Assembly: GCA_040388625.1 (NCBI GenBank)
Contig: JAZKBK010000002.1
Coordinates: 124,001 to 188,000, forward strand
Direction: 5' to 3'
From: Gemmatimonadota bacterium
GTDB lineage: Bacteria > Gemmatimonadota > Gemmatimonadetes > Gemmatimonadales > Gemmatimonadaceae
Length of the DNA: 64,000 nt
Under the pieces are notes generated by a model that saw nothing but the letters and a program-made list of their open reading frames with translations, searched no databases and was not told the DNA's origin. How positions within the stretch are numbered: the stretch's first letter is position 1; each line of letters begins with the position of its first letter. Positions 24,135 through 32,761 of the stretch are shown here, in pieces. Made by a program: the position numbers and the translations under genes.

Positions 24135-24758
24135 CTAGAACATAACACCCACGGTGATCGGGACGAATGCCATGCTTCCGTTGTCCTGGTTCACGTGATG
24201 GTATCGAGCCTCGATGAACCCATCGAAGAGCACGAACGGCACCGACACGCCGACACCAAGATTGAATCCAAGATTGCTCTGCGACGTGCTCCCGCCAGTG
24301 GTCGGCGAGATGCGGACATTGTACACGCCCGCTCCACCGATGAGATACGGGCGAACTATGGGCACTGGCAGCAGATGGACCGGAACGACGACATTGGCTG
24401 TGAACCCGAGCACGCGCGCATCTGCGTTGAAGCCACCTTGCGGATTCGTCGCGGGAAAACTGACATTCTTGCTGCCGAATCCATTATAGGCCACGTCTGC
24501 GCGCACGCTGAACGGCAACACGGGAAGCCCGATGCCCACCGAGCCCGTGACATTGTAGCCGGTGTTGACACCGGTGAATTGGCCCCTTCCATTCGCAAGA
24601 TCTTCCATCGGAACGGAAACGCCGCCCGATATTCCAAAAGTGATCGGGCTCACGATCGAGGTCGATCCTTGCGCAACCGCAGTTCGTGCGCTGAATGTGA
24701 ATCCCGCCATTGCCGCGACAACTGTCACTACGGCAACACGCTTTCCGGCAGTCGACAT
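24135..24758 (-). CDS. Outer-membrane beta-barrel protein
   Basis: ATG at 24758 (MSTAGKRV) gives 207 residues with a signal peptide ending near TAVAQ. The mature protein alternates polar and apolar residues in strands such as FGISGGVSVPMEDL, VTGSVGIGLPVLPFSVRADVAYN and VVVPVHLLPVPIVRPYLIGGAG. It ends in a C-terminal phenylalanine after FVPITVGVM, the usual BAM recognition signature. It resembles small OmpW/OmpA-like eight-stranded barrels. It is co-transcribed with the esterase lipoprotein gene 6 bp downstream. Confidence 0.82.
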   Translation of the reverse strand: MSTAGKRVAVVTVVAAMAGFTFSARTAVAQGSTSIVSPITFGISGGVSVPMEDLANGRGQFTGVNTGYNVTGSVGIGLPVLPFSVRADVAYNGFGSKNVSFPATNPQGGFNADARVLGFTANVVVPVHLLPVPIVRPYLIGGAGVYNVRISPTTGGSTSQSNLGFNLGVGVSVPFVLFDGFIEARYHHVNQDNGSMAFVPITVGVMF

Positions 24759-24832
24759 CGAATTCTCCAGATCAAGTTTGCGCGCACGCATTGCACGCAG
24801 GCACCGCACGTTTCGTGCGCGTCCTGCGCTTT

Positions 24833-25219
24833 CTATCTCTGTCCACTGCTGAACAGATTGAGGATGTTTCCATCCGGATCCTTGAACCAGGCGACGCGCA
24901 TGTTGCCCGACACATGGATGTCCCCTTCGAGCACGGTATCGGGCATCGTGTAGTGCTCGAACGTTATGCCCTTTCCGCGCAGCCCCTTGACGATGTCTTC
25001 AATCTCATCGCCAGCGTCCCAGCTCGCCGAAGTTGCCTGATTCGTGCCTGCGTACTGCGATGCGTAGACGAGGAGCATCGTCGCACCGCTGCGGTAATTG
25101 AGAACGCCACGTCGCCGCGGGCCGTCGTGCACGAAGCCGAGTGTGTCTTCGTAGAATTTCTGCGCCACATGGATGTCTTTCACCGCGATTGTGGCAAAGA
25201 CGTTTCTGTTCCCCAGCAT
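24833..25219 (-). CDS. VOC-family protein (glyoxalase/bleomycin-resistance fold)
   Basis: The 128-residue protein is one complete VOC module: FATIAVKDIHVAQKFYEDTLGF at the start, MLLVYASQYAGTNQATSASW in the middle and MRVAWFKDPDGNILNLF at the end. The latter is a strongly conserved C-terminal signature, with aspartate and asparagine where metal-binding glutamates may lie. The substrate is unknown. It is divergent from a PadR regulator with a direct repeat between them, so small-molecule-responsive control is likely. Confidence 0.9.
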   Translation of the reverse strand: MLGNRNVFATIAVKDIHVAQKFYEDTLGFVHDGPRRRGVLNYRSGATMLLVYASQYAGTNQATSASWDAGDEIEDIVKGLRGKGITFEHYTMPDTVLEGDIHVSGNMRVAWFKDPDGNILNLFSSGQR

Positions 25220-25318
25220 GCCTGTTCCCCCTTTCGTGTGGGCAACGTCGTCCGCGAATTACGGGCCGTCGAGGCGCCGGGCGTCCCCCTGTCGCGCTTC
25301 ACCTCGCGCCTCAATGTC

Positions 25319-25340
25319 TACTACGTTATACGTACTACGT
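25319..25340. promoter_or_regulatory. Direct repeat before PadR gene
   Basis: TACTACGT occurs at 25319-25326 and 25333-25340, 14 bp apart, and the segment contains ACGTTATACGT, a small inverted repeat. The element lies in the 147-bp region between the divergent VOC and PadR genes and is AT-richer than its surroundings. It is a candidate PadR operator or promoter core; no experimental support. Confidence 0.45.
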
Positions 25341-25366
25341 GGTGCGATATATCAGACCCGGGGCTG

Positions 25367-25702
25367 ATGAGCATGGAAATGGATGATACCGGCCGGTTTT
25401 CCGACCCGTCGCTGCTCATTCTGACGAGTCTGGCGGACGGGCCAAAACATGGCTACGCGATGACCCGGGACATCGAGGATTTCGGCGGCGTCGCGCTGGG
25501 GCCGGGCACGCTCTACGGAGCCATCGCGCGTCTGGAGGAGAGCGGCTTGATCGAGGCGCTGCCAGCGGAGGACCGGCGCAAGCCGTACCGACTGACGCGC
25601 GATGGATCGCACGAGTTGGCAGCACGGCTCCGCGGCATGGCGAGATTTGCAGCAACCGGGCTGGCTCGGCTTGGGGCTGCGTCCGAAAGTGACTGCAAAT
25701 AG
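25367..25702 (+). CDS. PadR-family transcriptional regulator
   Basis: ATG at 25367 opens 111 residues. A longer upstream reading frame is a shadow of the VOC gene. The PadR winged helix is clear: LLILTSLADGPKHGYAMTRDIE, LGPGTLYGAIARLEESGLIEAL and RRKPYRLTRDGSHELAARL. PadR proteins repress detoxification or export genes and release DNA on binding a ligand. The next gene, a metallophosphoesterase, starts 9 bp downstream, and a VOC gene is divergent. A direct repeat upstream may be its site. Confidence 0.9.
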   Translation: MSMEMDDTGRFSDPSLLILTSLADGPKHGYAMTRDIEDFGGVALGPGTLYGAIARLEESGLIEALPAEDRRKPYRLTRDGSHELAARLRGMARFAATGLARLGAASESDCK

Positions 25703-25711
25703 AATTCGACA

Positions 25712-26449
25712 ATGCGCATAGCTGTCTTCGCTGACGTTCACGGAAATCTGCTCGCGCTGGAGGCAGTCCTCGCAGACATCGCGTGGCGCTCGCCTGACGT
25801 TACGGTCAACCTCGGCGACTGTCTCTCCGGACCGCTGCAGGCAGCGGCGACAGCAGACCTGCTCATGTCTCGCGACTTCCTCACCATCCGCGGCAATCAC
25901 GATCGCCAGCTGCTGGATCGCCCATTCGAGCAGATGGGCGCCGCCGATCAGGCCGCGTATTCGGAGATGAACGACAGTCATCGCGCATGGCTCGCGACCT
26001 TTCCAGCCACAGCAGTGCTCGGCGACATGTTTCTCTGCCACGGATCGCCGGACAGCGATCTCACATATCTCCTCGAGCACGTGGGCCCGAGCGGAGCTTC
26101 GCTTGCACCGCCGGAGCAGGTGCGTGATCTCGTTCGCGGCATATCACAGCCAGTAGTGCTCTGCGGCCACACGCACATGCAGCGCGCGGTTACGGTCGCG
26201 GACGGACCTCTCGTCATCAATCCGGGCAGCGTTGGGCTTCCGGCTTTCCATGATGATGTTCCCTATCCGCACGTGATTCAGTCTGGCAGCCCGCACGCAC
26301 GCTATGCGATTCTTGACGAATCCGGCGGACATTGGCGCGCGGATTTCATTGCGGTCGAATACGACTCGGATTCCGCAGCGGCGCTCGCCGAGAAATCAGG
26401 AAGTCCGTGGGCGCGCGCTATCGCTACCGGGTACGCGCCAGTTCCGTAA
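25712..26449 (+). CDS. Metallophosphoesterase (YfcE/MJ0936-like)
   Basis: The 245-residue protein carries the calcineurin-type metal motifs in order: FADVHGNLLALEAV (DxH), VNLGDCLSG (GD), TIRGNHDRQLL (GNHD), LCHGSPDS and VLCGHTHMQRA (GHTH), then VINPGSVGLP. All metal ligands are present. Members of the YfcE/MJ0936 group hydrolyse phosphodiesters or phosphomonoesters with two metal ions; the substrate is unknown. It starts 9 bp after PadR and its 3' end overlaps the convergent symporter gene by 26 bp. Confidence 0.92.
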   Translation: MRIAVFADVHGNLLALEAVLADIAWRSPDVTVNLGDCLSGPLQAAATADLLMSRDFLTIRGNHDRQLLDRPFEQMGAADQAAYSEMNDSHRAWLATFPATAVLGDMFLCHGSPDSDLTYLLEHVGPSGASLAPPEQVRDLVRGISQPVVLCGHTHMQRAVTVADGPLVINPGSVGLPAFHDDVPYPHVIQSGSPHARYAILDESGGHWRADFIAVEYDSDSAAALAEKSGSPWARAIATGYAPVP

Positions 26450-27899
26450 CGACCGGTGTTTCTACACGCGTCGCCAGCGCGACCACAGTAAGCACGACTG
26501 CATTCACAGCCAGCGCAACGAAGCCGACGTTCAGATCCTTCACCATCTGCGGGGCGCCTGGAAGCAGCGTCGCGACGGATGCACCGGTGACAGTGAGAAA
26601 CACAACGGTGAGCTCACCGGCTACAATCCCGGCGATCGCGCTCGCAGCACTCACACGCTGGCGCTCACCCAGGCTCAATATGAGTGCGGGAAAGAGTTGC
26701 GTCACGAAGTTGTAGCCCATCAGAAGAAGCACGACGAGCGTCTGGCCGCCACGAAGAGTGAGAATCACGGCGACCAGTGTCAACACCGGCACGAGCGAGC
26801 GCGCGACCAGTGACACGGTTCGGTCGGATGCGGCGGGCGCCATCACTCTGTAAATGTTCTGAGATATGATCGTGCCCGCGGTGATGAGAATCATCGATCC
26901 AGGCACGAGCGCCGTCAGCAGGCCGGCGGCCCCGATCACGCCGACGGTCCACGATCCGAAACTCTGCTCGACGATGCGCAATAGCGAGAGATCAGCGGCC
27001 GCGCCCTTGAGGCCTGGCACAACGAGCATCGCCGCGAACCCGGTGAAGAACACGAACAGCACCACCAGCTGATACAACGGAAGGATCACCGCATTCTTGC
27101 GGAACACGTTCTCGCTGCGTGCCGTGTACACTCCTGCAAAGAACTGCGGCCACATGTAGAAACCCGTCGCCGTGAGCAGGACTGTGGAGATGAACCATGC
27201 CGGACTCATTCCGGATCCAGGCAGCGTCAGTGCGCCCGGTTTCGCCGCCTCGACGGCCTCGAACATCGCGCGGTACCCGCCGAAATAGTGCAGTGGCAGA
27301 TAGACACCGATGCCAACCGCAGCAGCGAGAATCATCACATCCTTCAGCGCAGACGTCCACGCCGACCCTCGCACTCCAGACACCACCACATATCCGACCA
27401 GTGCGATGCTCGACGTCCACACCGCCACTGCCTGCGTGATGACTCCGCCCGAGGCTTCGGAAACTATGATGCCGAGTCCCTTGAGTTGAAGCACGAGATA
27501 CGGCACGAGCGCCGCGACGCTGACGAGCGCAACGACGACACCGAGTGTCTTGCTCTCGTACTTCGCAACGAAGAAATCCGCCTGCGATACGAGTCTGCGC
27601 GTCTGCGCATATCGCCACACTATCGGCAGCAGGAAATACGAGACGCTGTATGCGATCGCACCGTAACAGAGGATGTAGAATGCAGGAGCGCCCTTGCCGT
27701 AGGCCCAGCCACTGCCGCCGAGGAAGGTGAACGTCGTGTAGATCTCGCCGGCCATGAGCAGAAACACGAATACCGATCCGAATCCGCGTCCTCCAACGCT
27801 CCACTGTTCGAGACTCATCACATGGCCGCGTCGCGCCATCAGACCGAGCGCGATGGCCAGTACAAAGACCCCGATGATTACAGCGAGCGCCGGTGTCAC
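26424..27899 (-). CDS. Sodium:solute symporter (SSS family)
   Basis: GTG at 27899 overlaps the DUF3311 stop (GTGA). The 491 residues form about 13 membrane helices. SSS-family landmarks are YTTFTFLGGSGWAYGKG, RYAQTRRLVSQADFFVAKY, the GLLTALVPGSMILITAGT segment and the later YNFVTQLFPALILS. Members use the sodium gradient to import amino acids, organic acids or vitamins. The coupled upstream genes, M20 amidohydrolase and DUF3311, suggest it imports the substrate or product of that hydrolase. The 3' end overlaps the convergent metallophosphoesterase gene. Confidence 0.92.
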   Translation of the reverse strand: MTPALAVIIGVFVLAIALGLMARRGHVMSLEQWSVGGRGFGSVFVFLLMAGEIYTTFTFLGGSGWAYGKGAPAFYILCYGAIAYSVSYFLLPIVWRYAQTRRLVSQADFFVAKYESKTLGVVVALVSVAALVPYLVLQLKGLGIIVSEASGGVITQAVAVWTSSIALVGYVVVSGVRGSAWTSALKDVMILAAAVGIGVYLPLHYFGGYRAMFEAVEAAKPGALTLPGSGMSPAWFISTVLLTATGFYMWPQFFAGVYTARSENVFRKNAVILPLYQLVVLFVFFTGFAAMLVVPGLKGAAADLSLLRIVEQSFGSWTVGVIGAAGLLTALVPGSMILITAGTIISQNIYRVMAPAASDRTVSLVARSLVPVLTLVAVILTLRGGQTLVVLLLMGYNFVTQLFPALILSLGERQRVSAASAIAGIVAGELTVVFLTVTGASVATLLPGAPQMVKDLNVGFVALAVNAVVLTVVALATRVETPVVTELARTR

Positions 27900-28132
27900 G
27901 ATGATCTCGAATCGTCAGGCACCGTCGCGGCCGCACTCGCCAGCTCGGCATCGCGCCTGCTGTCGAGCAGGTAGATGAGCGCCATCACGAGGGACGTGAT
28001 CACAACCCACACAACGATCCACGCGAGCAGAAACGGCAGGCCCAATACGTATGGATGGACGCGATTGGCGAATGGCACGCCGCCAAGCATCCCGAGTGTG
28101 GGAATCGCGGCGAGCCAGCGATATCGCCTCAT
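27896..28132 (-). CDS. DUF3311 small membrane protein
   Basis: ATG at 28132 overlaps the M20 stop (ATGA) and gives 78 residues with two membrane helices (RYRWLAAIPTLGMLGGVPF and LLAWIVVWVVITSLVMALIYLLD). The pattern VHPYVLGLPFLLAWIVVW is typical of DUF3311, a family that regularly precedes sodium:solute symporters, probably as a small partner subunit. It overlaps the symporter start by 4 bp at its other end, so it is coupled both ways. Confidence 0.88.
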   Translation of the reverse strand: MRRYRWLAAIPTLGMLGGVPFANRVHPYVLGLPFLLAWIVVWVVITSLVMALIYLLDSRRDAELASAAATVPDDSRSS

Positions 28133-29319
28133 CCGTGCGACGGCGCGAGAAAGTCCAGTGCCGCGACGACGAATATGCGCGTTCCGCAGTCGAGTGCGCG
28201 CTCGTCGATGTCGAAGCATTCGTGATGATGCGGCTGTACTATCCCTCGCTCCTCGCAACGTGCACCGACAAAGAAGAACCCGCCGGGCGCACGTTGCTGG
28301 TACGCTGAAAAATCCTCGCCGCCCATGCAGGGAATGGCCTCGGTGAGCGCCTCCTCACCAAGTGCACGAACCACTGCTCGACGCAGCAGTGCGGCGGCGC
28401 GCTCGTCATTCACTACTGGCCGATAACCGCGCTCGTACGAAAATGTGTAGCTCGCGCCATGCGCCGACGTGATGCCGGCGAGAATGCGCTCGATATGCCG
28501 CGGCATTTCCGTACGCAGATTCTCATCGAAAGTCCGTACCGTTCCTTCCATCTCGACCGAGCCTGGAATCACGTTGTGCGTGGTTCCGCCGGCAATCCGC
28601 GTTATCGATATCACCGATGGTTGCAATGGATCGACGTTACGGGCGACAACGTGTTGCAGATTGGTGATGAACTGCGCGGACACGGCAATCGGATCGACGG
28701 TCTGATGCGGCAGGGCGGCGTGCCCGCCGCTTCCCGTAATCGTTATACAGATCTTATCTGGGGCAGCCATGAGTTCACCGGCCTTTACGCCGACCTTGCC
28801 AACCTCGAGGGGAAGCCAGAGGTGTGCGCCGATCACGATATCCACCCCGTCCATCACACCAGCCTTCACCAGCTCCTCGGCCCCGCCAGGATGGAGCTCC
28901 TCGGCGTGCTGGAAGATGAAACGCACCTCGCCAGCGAGCGAATCGCGTCGGCCGACCAGCACCTTCACGGCGCCGAGCAGCATCGCCGTATGGCCGTCGT
29001 GGCCACATGCGTGCATGGTGCCCGGGTTCCGGGAAATGAAACTGTGGGTGTTGCGCTCCTCGATCGGAAGAGCGTCGATGTCTGCACGGATGGCCAGCAC
29101 CGGCCCCGGACCCGCGCCCTTGAGGCGCGCCAGGACACTCGTCGGAGTGGGTCGCGTGATCTCGAGGCCGCCGAATCCAGCGAGAGTGTCGGCAATCCAT
29201 TGAGAGGTTCGCTCCTCGTGAAACGAGCGCTCAGGGTGCTGATGCAGGTAGCGCCGCCACCCTATGACCTCTTCGCGAACCGTCTCTACGGTTTCGCTCT
29301 GTGAAACTGGAGCCGCCAA
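28129..29319 (-). CDS. M20-family amidohydrolase (hippurate/N-acyl-amino-acid hydrolase-like)
   Basis: A TTG at 29319 after GGCGGGGG is the likeliest start (about 396 residues); the frame stays open to 29457. M20D motifs are present: LAIRADIDALPI, TMHACGHDGHTAMLLGA (metal histidines and aspartate), FIFQHAEELHPGGAEEL (catalytic and bridging glutamates), GAHLWLPLEVGKVGV, the dimerisation-domain SGGHAALPHQTVDPI and the C-terminal MGGEDFSAY. The family cleaves N-acyl amino acids such as hippurate. No signal peptide. It is followed by DUF3311 and a symporter with successive 4-bp overlaps, so the imported substrate is probably hydrolysed in the cytosol. Confidence 0.9.
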   Translation of the reverse strand: MAAPVSQSETVETVREEVIGWRRYLHQHPERSFHEERTSQWIADTLAGFGGLEITRPTPTSVLARLKGAGPGPVLAIRADIDALPIEERNTHSFISRNPGTMHACGHDGHTAMLLGAVKVLVGRRDSLAGEVRFIFQHAEELHPGGAEELVKAGVMDGVDIVIGAHLWLPLEVGKVGVKAGELMAAPDKICITITGSGGHAALPHQTVDPIAVSAQFITNLQHVVARNVDPLQPSVISITRIAGGTTHNVIPGSVEMEGTVRTFDENLRTEMPRHIERILAGITSAHGASYTFSYERGYRPVVNDERAAALLRRAVVRALGEEALTEAIPCMGGEDFSAYQQRAPGGFFFVGARCEERGIVQPHHHECFDIDERALDCGTRIFVVAALDFLAPSHG

Positions 29320-29505
29320 GGAAAACCCCCGCCAGAGTTCGCTGGATGTTACAGACTTGCGCGCGTGTTGGACAGGGGCAGACACCGGGACGAGCGATCG
29401 CTGGCATGTGATAGCAGCGTACAACGCACGGTTCGCCGCAGGAATCCCGCTGTTCACGCTCGAGTCGTTTGTGTACGCCTGTAACGTGGTTACGCTGCAA
29501 GTCGA

Positions 29506-30477
29506 ATGGTCGGATCACAGTTGGGACAGTGTCTTCTCGCAATCGTCATGGCGGCGTGGGCGACCCCCGTCACGTATCGGACGGTGCATCCACCACCGGC
29601 GCATGCGCCACGTGATCCAACGCAGGTCGAGATGCGGAACGTCGATTTCTATGTCGATCCGGAGATAGTGCTCCACATCCACCGGCTCCGCGGGACGATA
29701 CGCAGCAAGGCTGGCGGTCCGGTCCTGTTCGACGACAAGCGATCACTCGTCATCCATCTCGCAAGTGCTGAAGTCGGTCTGAACGCGAACGACATTACGG
29801 CGCTGCTCAACAAGTACGTGTTCGCGTACAAGGGTGCACCACTCTCCGGCCTGCACGTAACGATTTCCGGATCGCAGATAATACTGACGGGGACACTGCA
29901 CAAGGTCGCCGCCCTGCCGTTCACGATCAGGGCAGAAGTAAGCGCGACACCCGATGGACACATCCGCATGCATCCGGTCCAGACGAAGATCGTCGGCCTT
30001 GGCGTCACTCACCTGATGCACGGCCTCGGAATGTCGTTGCAGAAGTTGGTGGATCTGAGCAAGGCGCATGGCGCGTCCGCCGTAGGCAACGACATCTACC
30101 TCGCACCGGACAGCATTCTCCCACCACCGACGATCGAGGGGCGCGTGACCGCTGTACGGATCGTGGGAAATGAAATGGTTGAGACTTTCGGCGGCGAGGG
30201 GACACCCGAGCAGCTCGGCATCCCCGATCCGAGCCAACGCAATTTCATGTTGTATCGCGGTGGCACATTACGCTTCGGCAAGCTCCTCATGGTCGATGCT
30301 GAAATGGAGATCGTCGACCTGGATCCGGAAGATCCCTTCAAGTTCGACCTGGACCGCTACGACGCGCAGCTCATCGCCGGATACTCACGAACGCTTTCGG
30401 ATCTCGGACTCGAGGTCTACATGCGTGACATCGACAAGATCAAGCGATCTTCTAGTGCGCGCCCTTCGTTGCACTGA
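29506..30477 (+). CDS. Exported protein of unknown function (323 aa)
   Basis: The ATG opens a protein with a short hydrophobic N-terminus (about 5-20, LGQCLLAIVMAAWATP) likely to be a signal or anchor. The body alternates beta-strands (VLHIHRLRGTIRSKAGGPV, LHVTISGSQIILTGTLH) and resembles periplasmic lipid-binding or DUF2993-like proteins, but I cannot assign it securely. PPAHAPRDPTQVEM precedes the folded part. Its last 26 bp overlap the convergent VanX-like gene. Composition and strand-specific codon use support a real gene. Confidence 0.7.
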   Translation: MVGSQLGQCLLAIVMAAWATPVTYRTVHPPPAHAPRDPTQVEMRNVDFYVDPEIVLHIHRLRGTIRSKAGGPVLFDDKRSLVIHLASAEVGLNANDITALLNKYVFAYKGAPLSGLHVTISGSQIILTGTLHKVAALPFTIRAEVSATPDGHIRMHPVQTKIVGLGVTHLMHGLGMSLQKLVDLSKAHGASAVGNDIYLAPDSILPPPTIEGRVTAVRIVGNEMVETFGGEGTPEQLGIPDPSQRNFMLYRGGTLRFGKLLMVDAEMEIVDLDPEDPFKFDLDRYDAQLIAGYSRTLSDLGLEVYMRDIDKIKRSSSARPSLH

Positions 30478-31540
30478 CCTGCTCGAACGTCACGTTCATG
30501 ATTGGATAATCGTGCCAATCCTTGTAGTCGAAGTGCCACCACTCCTGCGGGTTCGCGGTGAAGCCCTCGGCCTCCATCACCGAACGCAGCAACGCCCTGT
30601 GCCAACGTTGTAGCGACGTGCCACCCGGATATTCGGCGTACGCCCGATCGGTGCTCTCGTCGTAAGTGCTGACCATCGCGACTGGTTGGCCGGTCCTGAG
30701 ATCGTACAGCGTGAGATCCACGGCGCAACCGCGATTGTGCATCGATCCGTGTGCTGGATTTGCAACCAGCCATTTCTTGTCTGCCGGAGTCGCGTCCCAG
30801 AAGATCTTCGTCACGTACCACGGGCGATACGCGTCGTGAATCAGCAAGCCATAGCCACGCTTGTGCAGCGCGCGGCTGGCGCGAACCACGGCTTCGGCGG
30901 CGGGCCGTTGCATGAATGCGCGCGCCTGCGTGTACATGCGGCTGCCCAGGAAGTTGTTGGTGGTCGCGTAGCGGATCTCGAGCTTGATCGTGGAATCGAG
31001 CGTCGTCAGCTCGACCAGATCCGGCTTGCGCGCGCTCGGCGGCTCGACAGGCGGCGCTGCGGCCAGAGCGATGGTACGCAACTCCTCCACCGGACGGACC
31101 GGCGTTACGCGTAGCTGAGTGCCGGATTCGGGTCCAATCTGCCTGCGTGGGAATACTATCCCACCAACGGTGAGCTGCGTTGCGCGGCCGTTTGCACCGC
31201 GCTGGAACGTCACTCGCGAACCACCGTACAACCCTTCACGCGGCCACTGAAACACGTCAGCGGAAATCTGGCGGACGGGGTACGGCGTGAGCCATTCGAC
31301 TGTGGCGTAGAGCGATCCATCGCGTTCCGAGATGAGCATTCGATCGCCGTCACCGTATTCGCCAATGAGACCCATCCAGGCGGATGGAGCAGGCCTGGGC
31401 GCGGGGCCGATGCTCGTCTGCGCCCTGACGGTAGCAGCGCCGAGTGTCGACAAAATGAGTGTCGCGCAAACGAGCGCGTTGTATGCGCTTCGACGCTTGC
31501 CGACGGTTGATCGTACAGTCGGTTCAGTCACAGGCATCAC
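30452..31540 (-). CDS. D-alanyl-D-alanine dipeptidase-like (VanX, M15D), exported
   Basis: The protein has 362 residues. A signal-like N-terminus (VCATLILSTLGAATVRAQ) is followed by about 110 residues of unknown beta structure and then a VanX-type domain. Its motifs are LEIRYATTNNFLG, IHDAYRPWYVTKIFW, the metal motif HGSMHNRGCAVDLTLYD (histidine and aspartate) and EWWHFDYKDW (catalytic glutamate and third ligand). Such dipeptidases cleave D-Ala-D-Ala. In environmental bacteria this serves wall recycling or nutrition as often as vancomycin resistance, and no vanH, vanA or vanS-like gene is near. Confidence 0.88.
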   Translation of the reverse strand: MMPVTEPTVRSTVGKRRSAYNALVCATLILSTLGAATVRAQTSIGPAPRPAPSAWMGLIGEYGDGDRMLISERDGSLYATVEWLTPYPVRQISADVFQWPREGLYGGSRVTFQRGANGRATQLTVGGIVFPRRQIGPESGTQLRVTPVRPVEELRTIALAAAPPVEPPSARKPDLVELTTLDSTIKLEIRYATTNNFLGSRMYTQARAFMQRPAAEAVVRASRALHKRGYGLLIHDAYRPWYVTKIFWDATPADKKWLVANPAHGSMHNRGCAVDLTLYDLRTGQPVAMVSTYDESTDRAYAEYPGGTSLQRWHRALLRSVMEAEGFTANPQEWWHFDYKDWHDYPIMNVTFEQVSATKGAH

Positions 31541-31558
31541 AGCTCCGTCCGTATGAGG

Positions 31559-32761
31559 TCATACAGTACTTCGGTACTGCGCCAGCCACTCTGCGCTCCA
31601 TGAATCGAACACACCACCTTGAAGTGCGCCACGGGCGCCGCGCATGAGGTTGATGAGGAACGATATGTTGTGCAGCGCGAGCAGCCTCTTGCCAAGCATC
31701 TCTTCGCTTGCAAAGAGATGCCGCAGATATGCCCGGTCGTACTGCATACAGCAAGGGCAGTTGCATCCGTCCACTAATGGACGACGATCGGTGCGATAGC
31801 TGCTCTGCCGAATCTGCATCTTTCCATCAGGGGTGAATGCGGTCCCATCGCGACCCATCCGCGTTGGCGCTACGCAATCGAACAGGTCGATGCCGCGGCG
31901 CACGCCCTCGATGAGGTCATCCGGGAAGCCTACGCCCATCAAATATCGTGGGACGTTGCGAGGTAGAATCGGATCGCACACTTCCAGCATCGCGTACGTA
32001 TCATCCTTCGTTTCGCCGACGGACAAGCCACCTATCGCGACGCCGGACCAGTCTCCACTGTCGAGAATTCCGGCGACCGACGCTCTCCGAAGATCCGGAT
32101 AGGTACCACCCTGCACTATGGGAAAAAGCGCCTGCGGCGGCGCCGGACTGTCACATGCAAGAGTCGGCGCGCCAAGCGGCACTGCGAAATCCGGAATCGG
32201 AGCACGTCCTTCGCGAGAGATCCGATCGAACTCGATCCTGCAGCGTTGCAGCCAGCGGAGGCTTCGCTCCATGGCAGATCGTGCTGCTGCTGCATCACTC
32301 CGACCTTGAATCAGCTCGTCCAGCTGCATCATCACGTCGGCGCCAAGATTGCGCTCGATCCGCATCACGCTTTCCGGCGTGTACTGATGCGTCGAGCCAT
32401 CGATGTGACTCTGGAATTCGACGCCATCCTCGGTCACTGTTCGGAGCCTGGCCAACGAGAACACCTGGAATCCGCCGGAGTCGGTAAGCATGGGGCCGTT
32501 CCATCTCGTAAAAGCATGGAGACCGCCGAGCGCACGTACCATCATGTCGCCTGGACGAAGGTAGAGATGGTACGCGTTCGCCAGTACCATCCGGCCCCCA
32601 GCTGCTGCGACCTCCTCCATCGAGAGCCCGCGCACGACGCCATGTGTGCCTACGGGCATGAAAGCGGGTGTCTCGACTACTCCATGCGGAGTGTCGAGCC
32701 AGCCGAGCCGTGCAGAGCCGCACTCATGTGACATTCGAAATGAAAACGCCGCCAGGCTCAC
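31559..32761 (-). CDS. tgt: Queuine/preQ1 tRNA-ribosyltransferase
   Basis: The 400-residue protein is a TIM-barrel transglycosylase that swaps guanine 34 of GUN-anticodon tRNAs for preQ1. Motifs are FMPVGTHGVVRGL, LANAYHLYLRPG, LTDSGGFQVFSL (catalytic aspartate and substrate pocket), FPIVQGGTYPDLR, GGLSVGE, LFDCVAPTRMGRDGTAFT (nucleophile aspartate) and the zinc site DGCNCPCCMQYDRAYLRHLF. GTG at 32761 overlaps the preceding gene's stop by 4 bp; an internal ATG nine codons later is an alternative. No other queuosine-pathway gene is in the window. Confidence 0.96.
   Translation of the reverse strand: MSLAAFSFRMSHECGSARLGWLDTPHGVVETPAFMPVGTHGVVRGLSMEEVAAAGGRMVLANAYHLYLRPGDMMVRALGGLHAFTRWNGPMLTDSGGFQVFSLARLRTVTEDGVEFQSHIDGSTHQYTPESVMRIERNLGADVMMQLDELIQGRSDAAAARSAMERSLRWLQRCRIEFDRISREGRAPIPDFAVPLGAPTLACDSPAPPQALFPIVQGGTYPDLRRASVAGILDSGDWSGVAIGGLSVGETKDDTYAMLEVCDPILPRNVPRYLMGVGFPDDLIEGVRRGIDLFDCVAPTRMGRDGTAFTPDGKMQIRQSSYRTDRRPLVDGCNCPCCMQYDRAYLRHLFASEEMLGKRLLALHNISFLINLMRGARGALQGGVFDSWSAEWLAQYRSTV

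Noticed and set aside
23913-24953. 346-aa plus frame
   Set aside because: Spans the esterase, barrel and VOC genes in antisense; no domain.
24710-25366. Long N-terminal extension of the PadR protein
   Set aside because: The extension is antisense to the VOC gene; the PadR domain begins at ATG 25367.
30452-31540. Vancomycin resistance
   Set aside because: VanX-like M15 enzymes also serve wall recycling; no vanH, vanA or vanRS-like partner is present.
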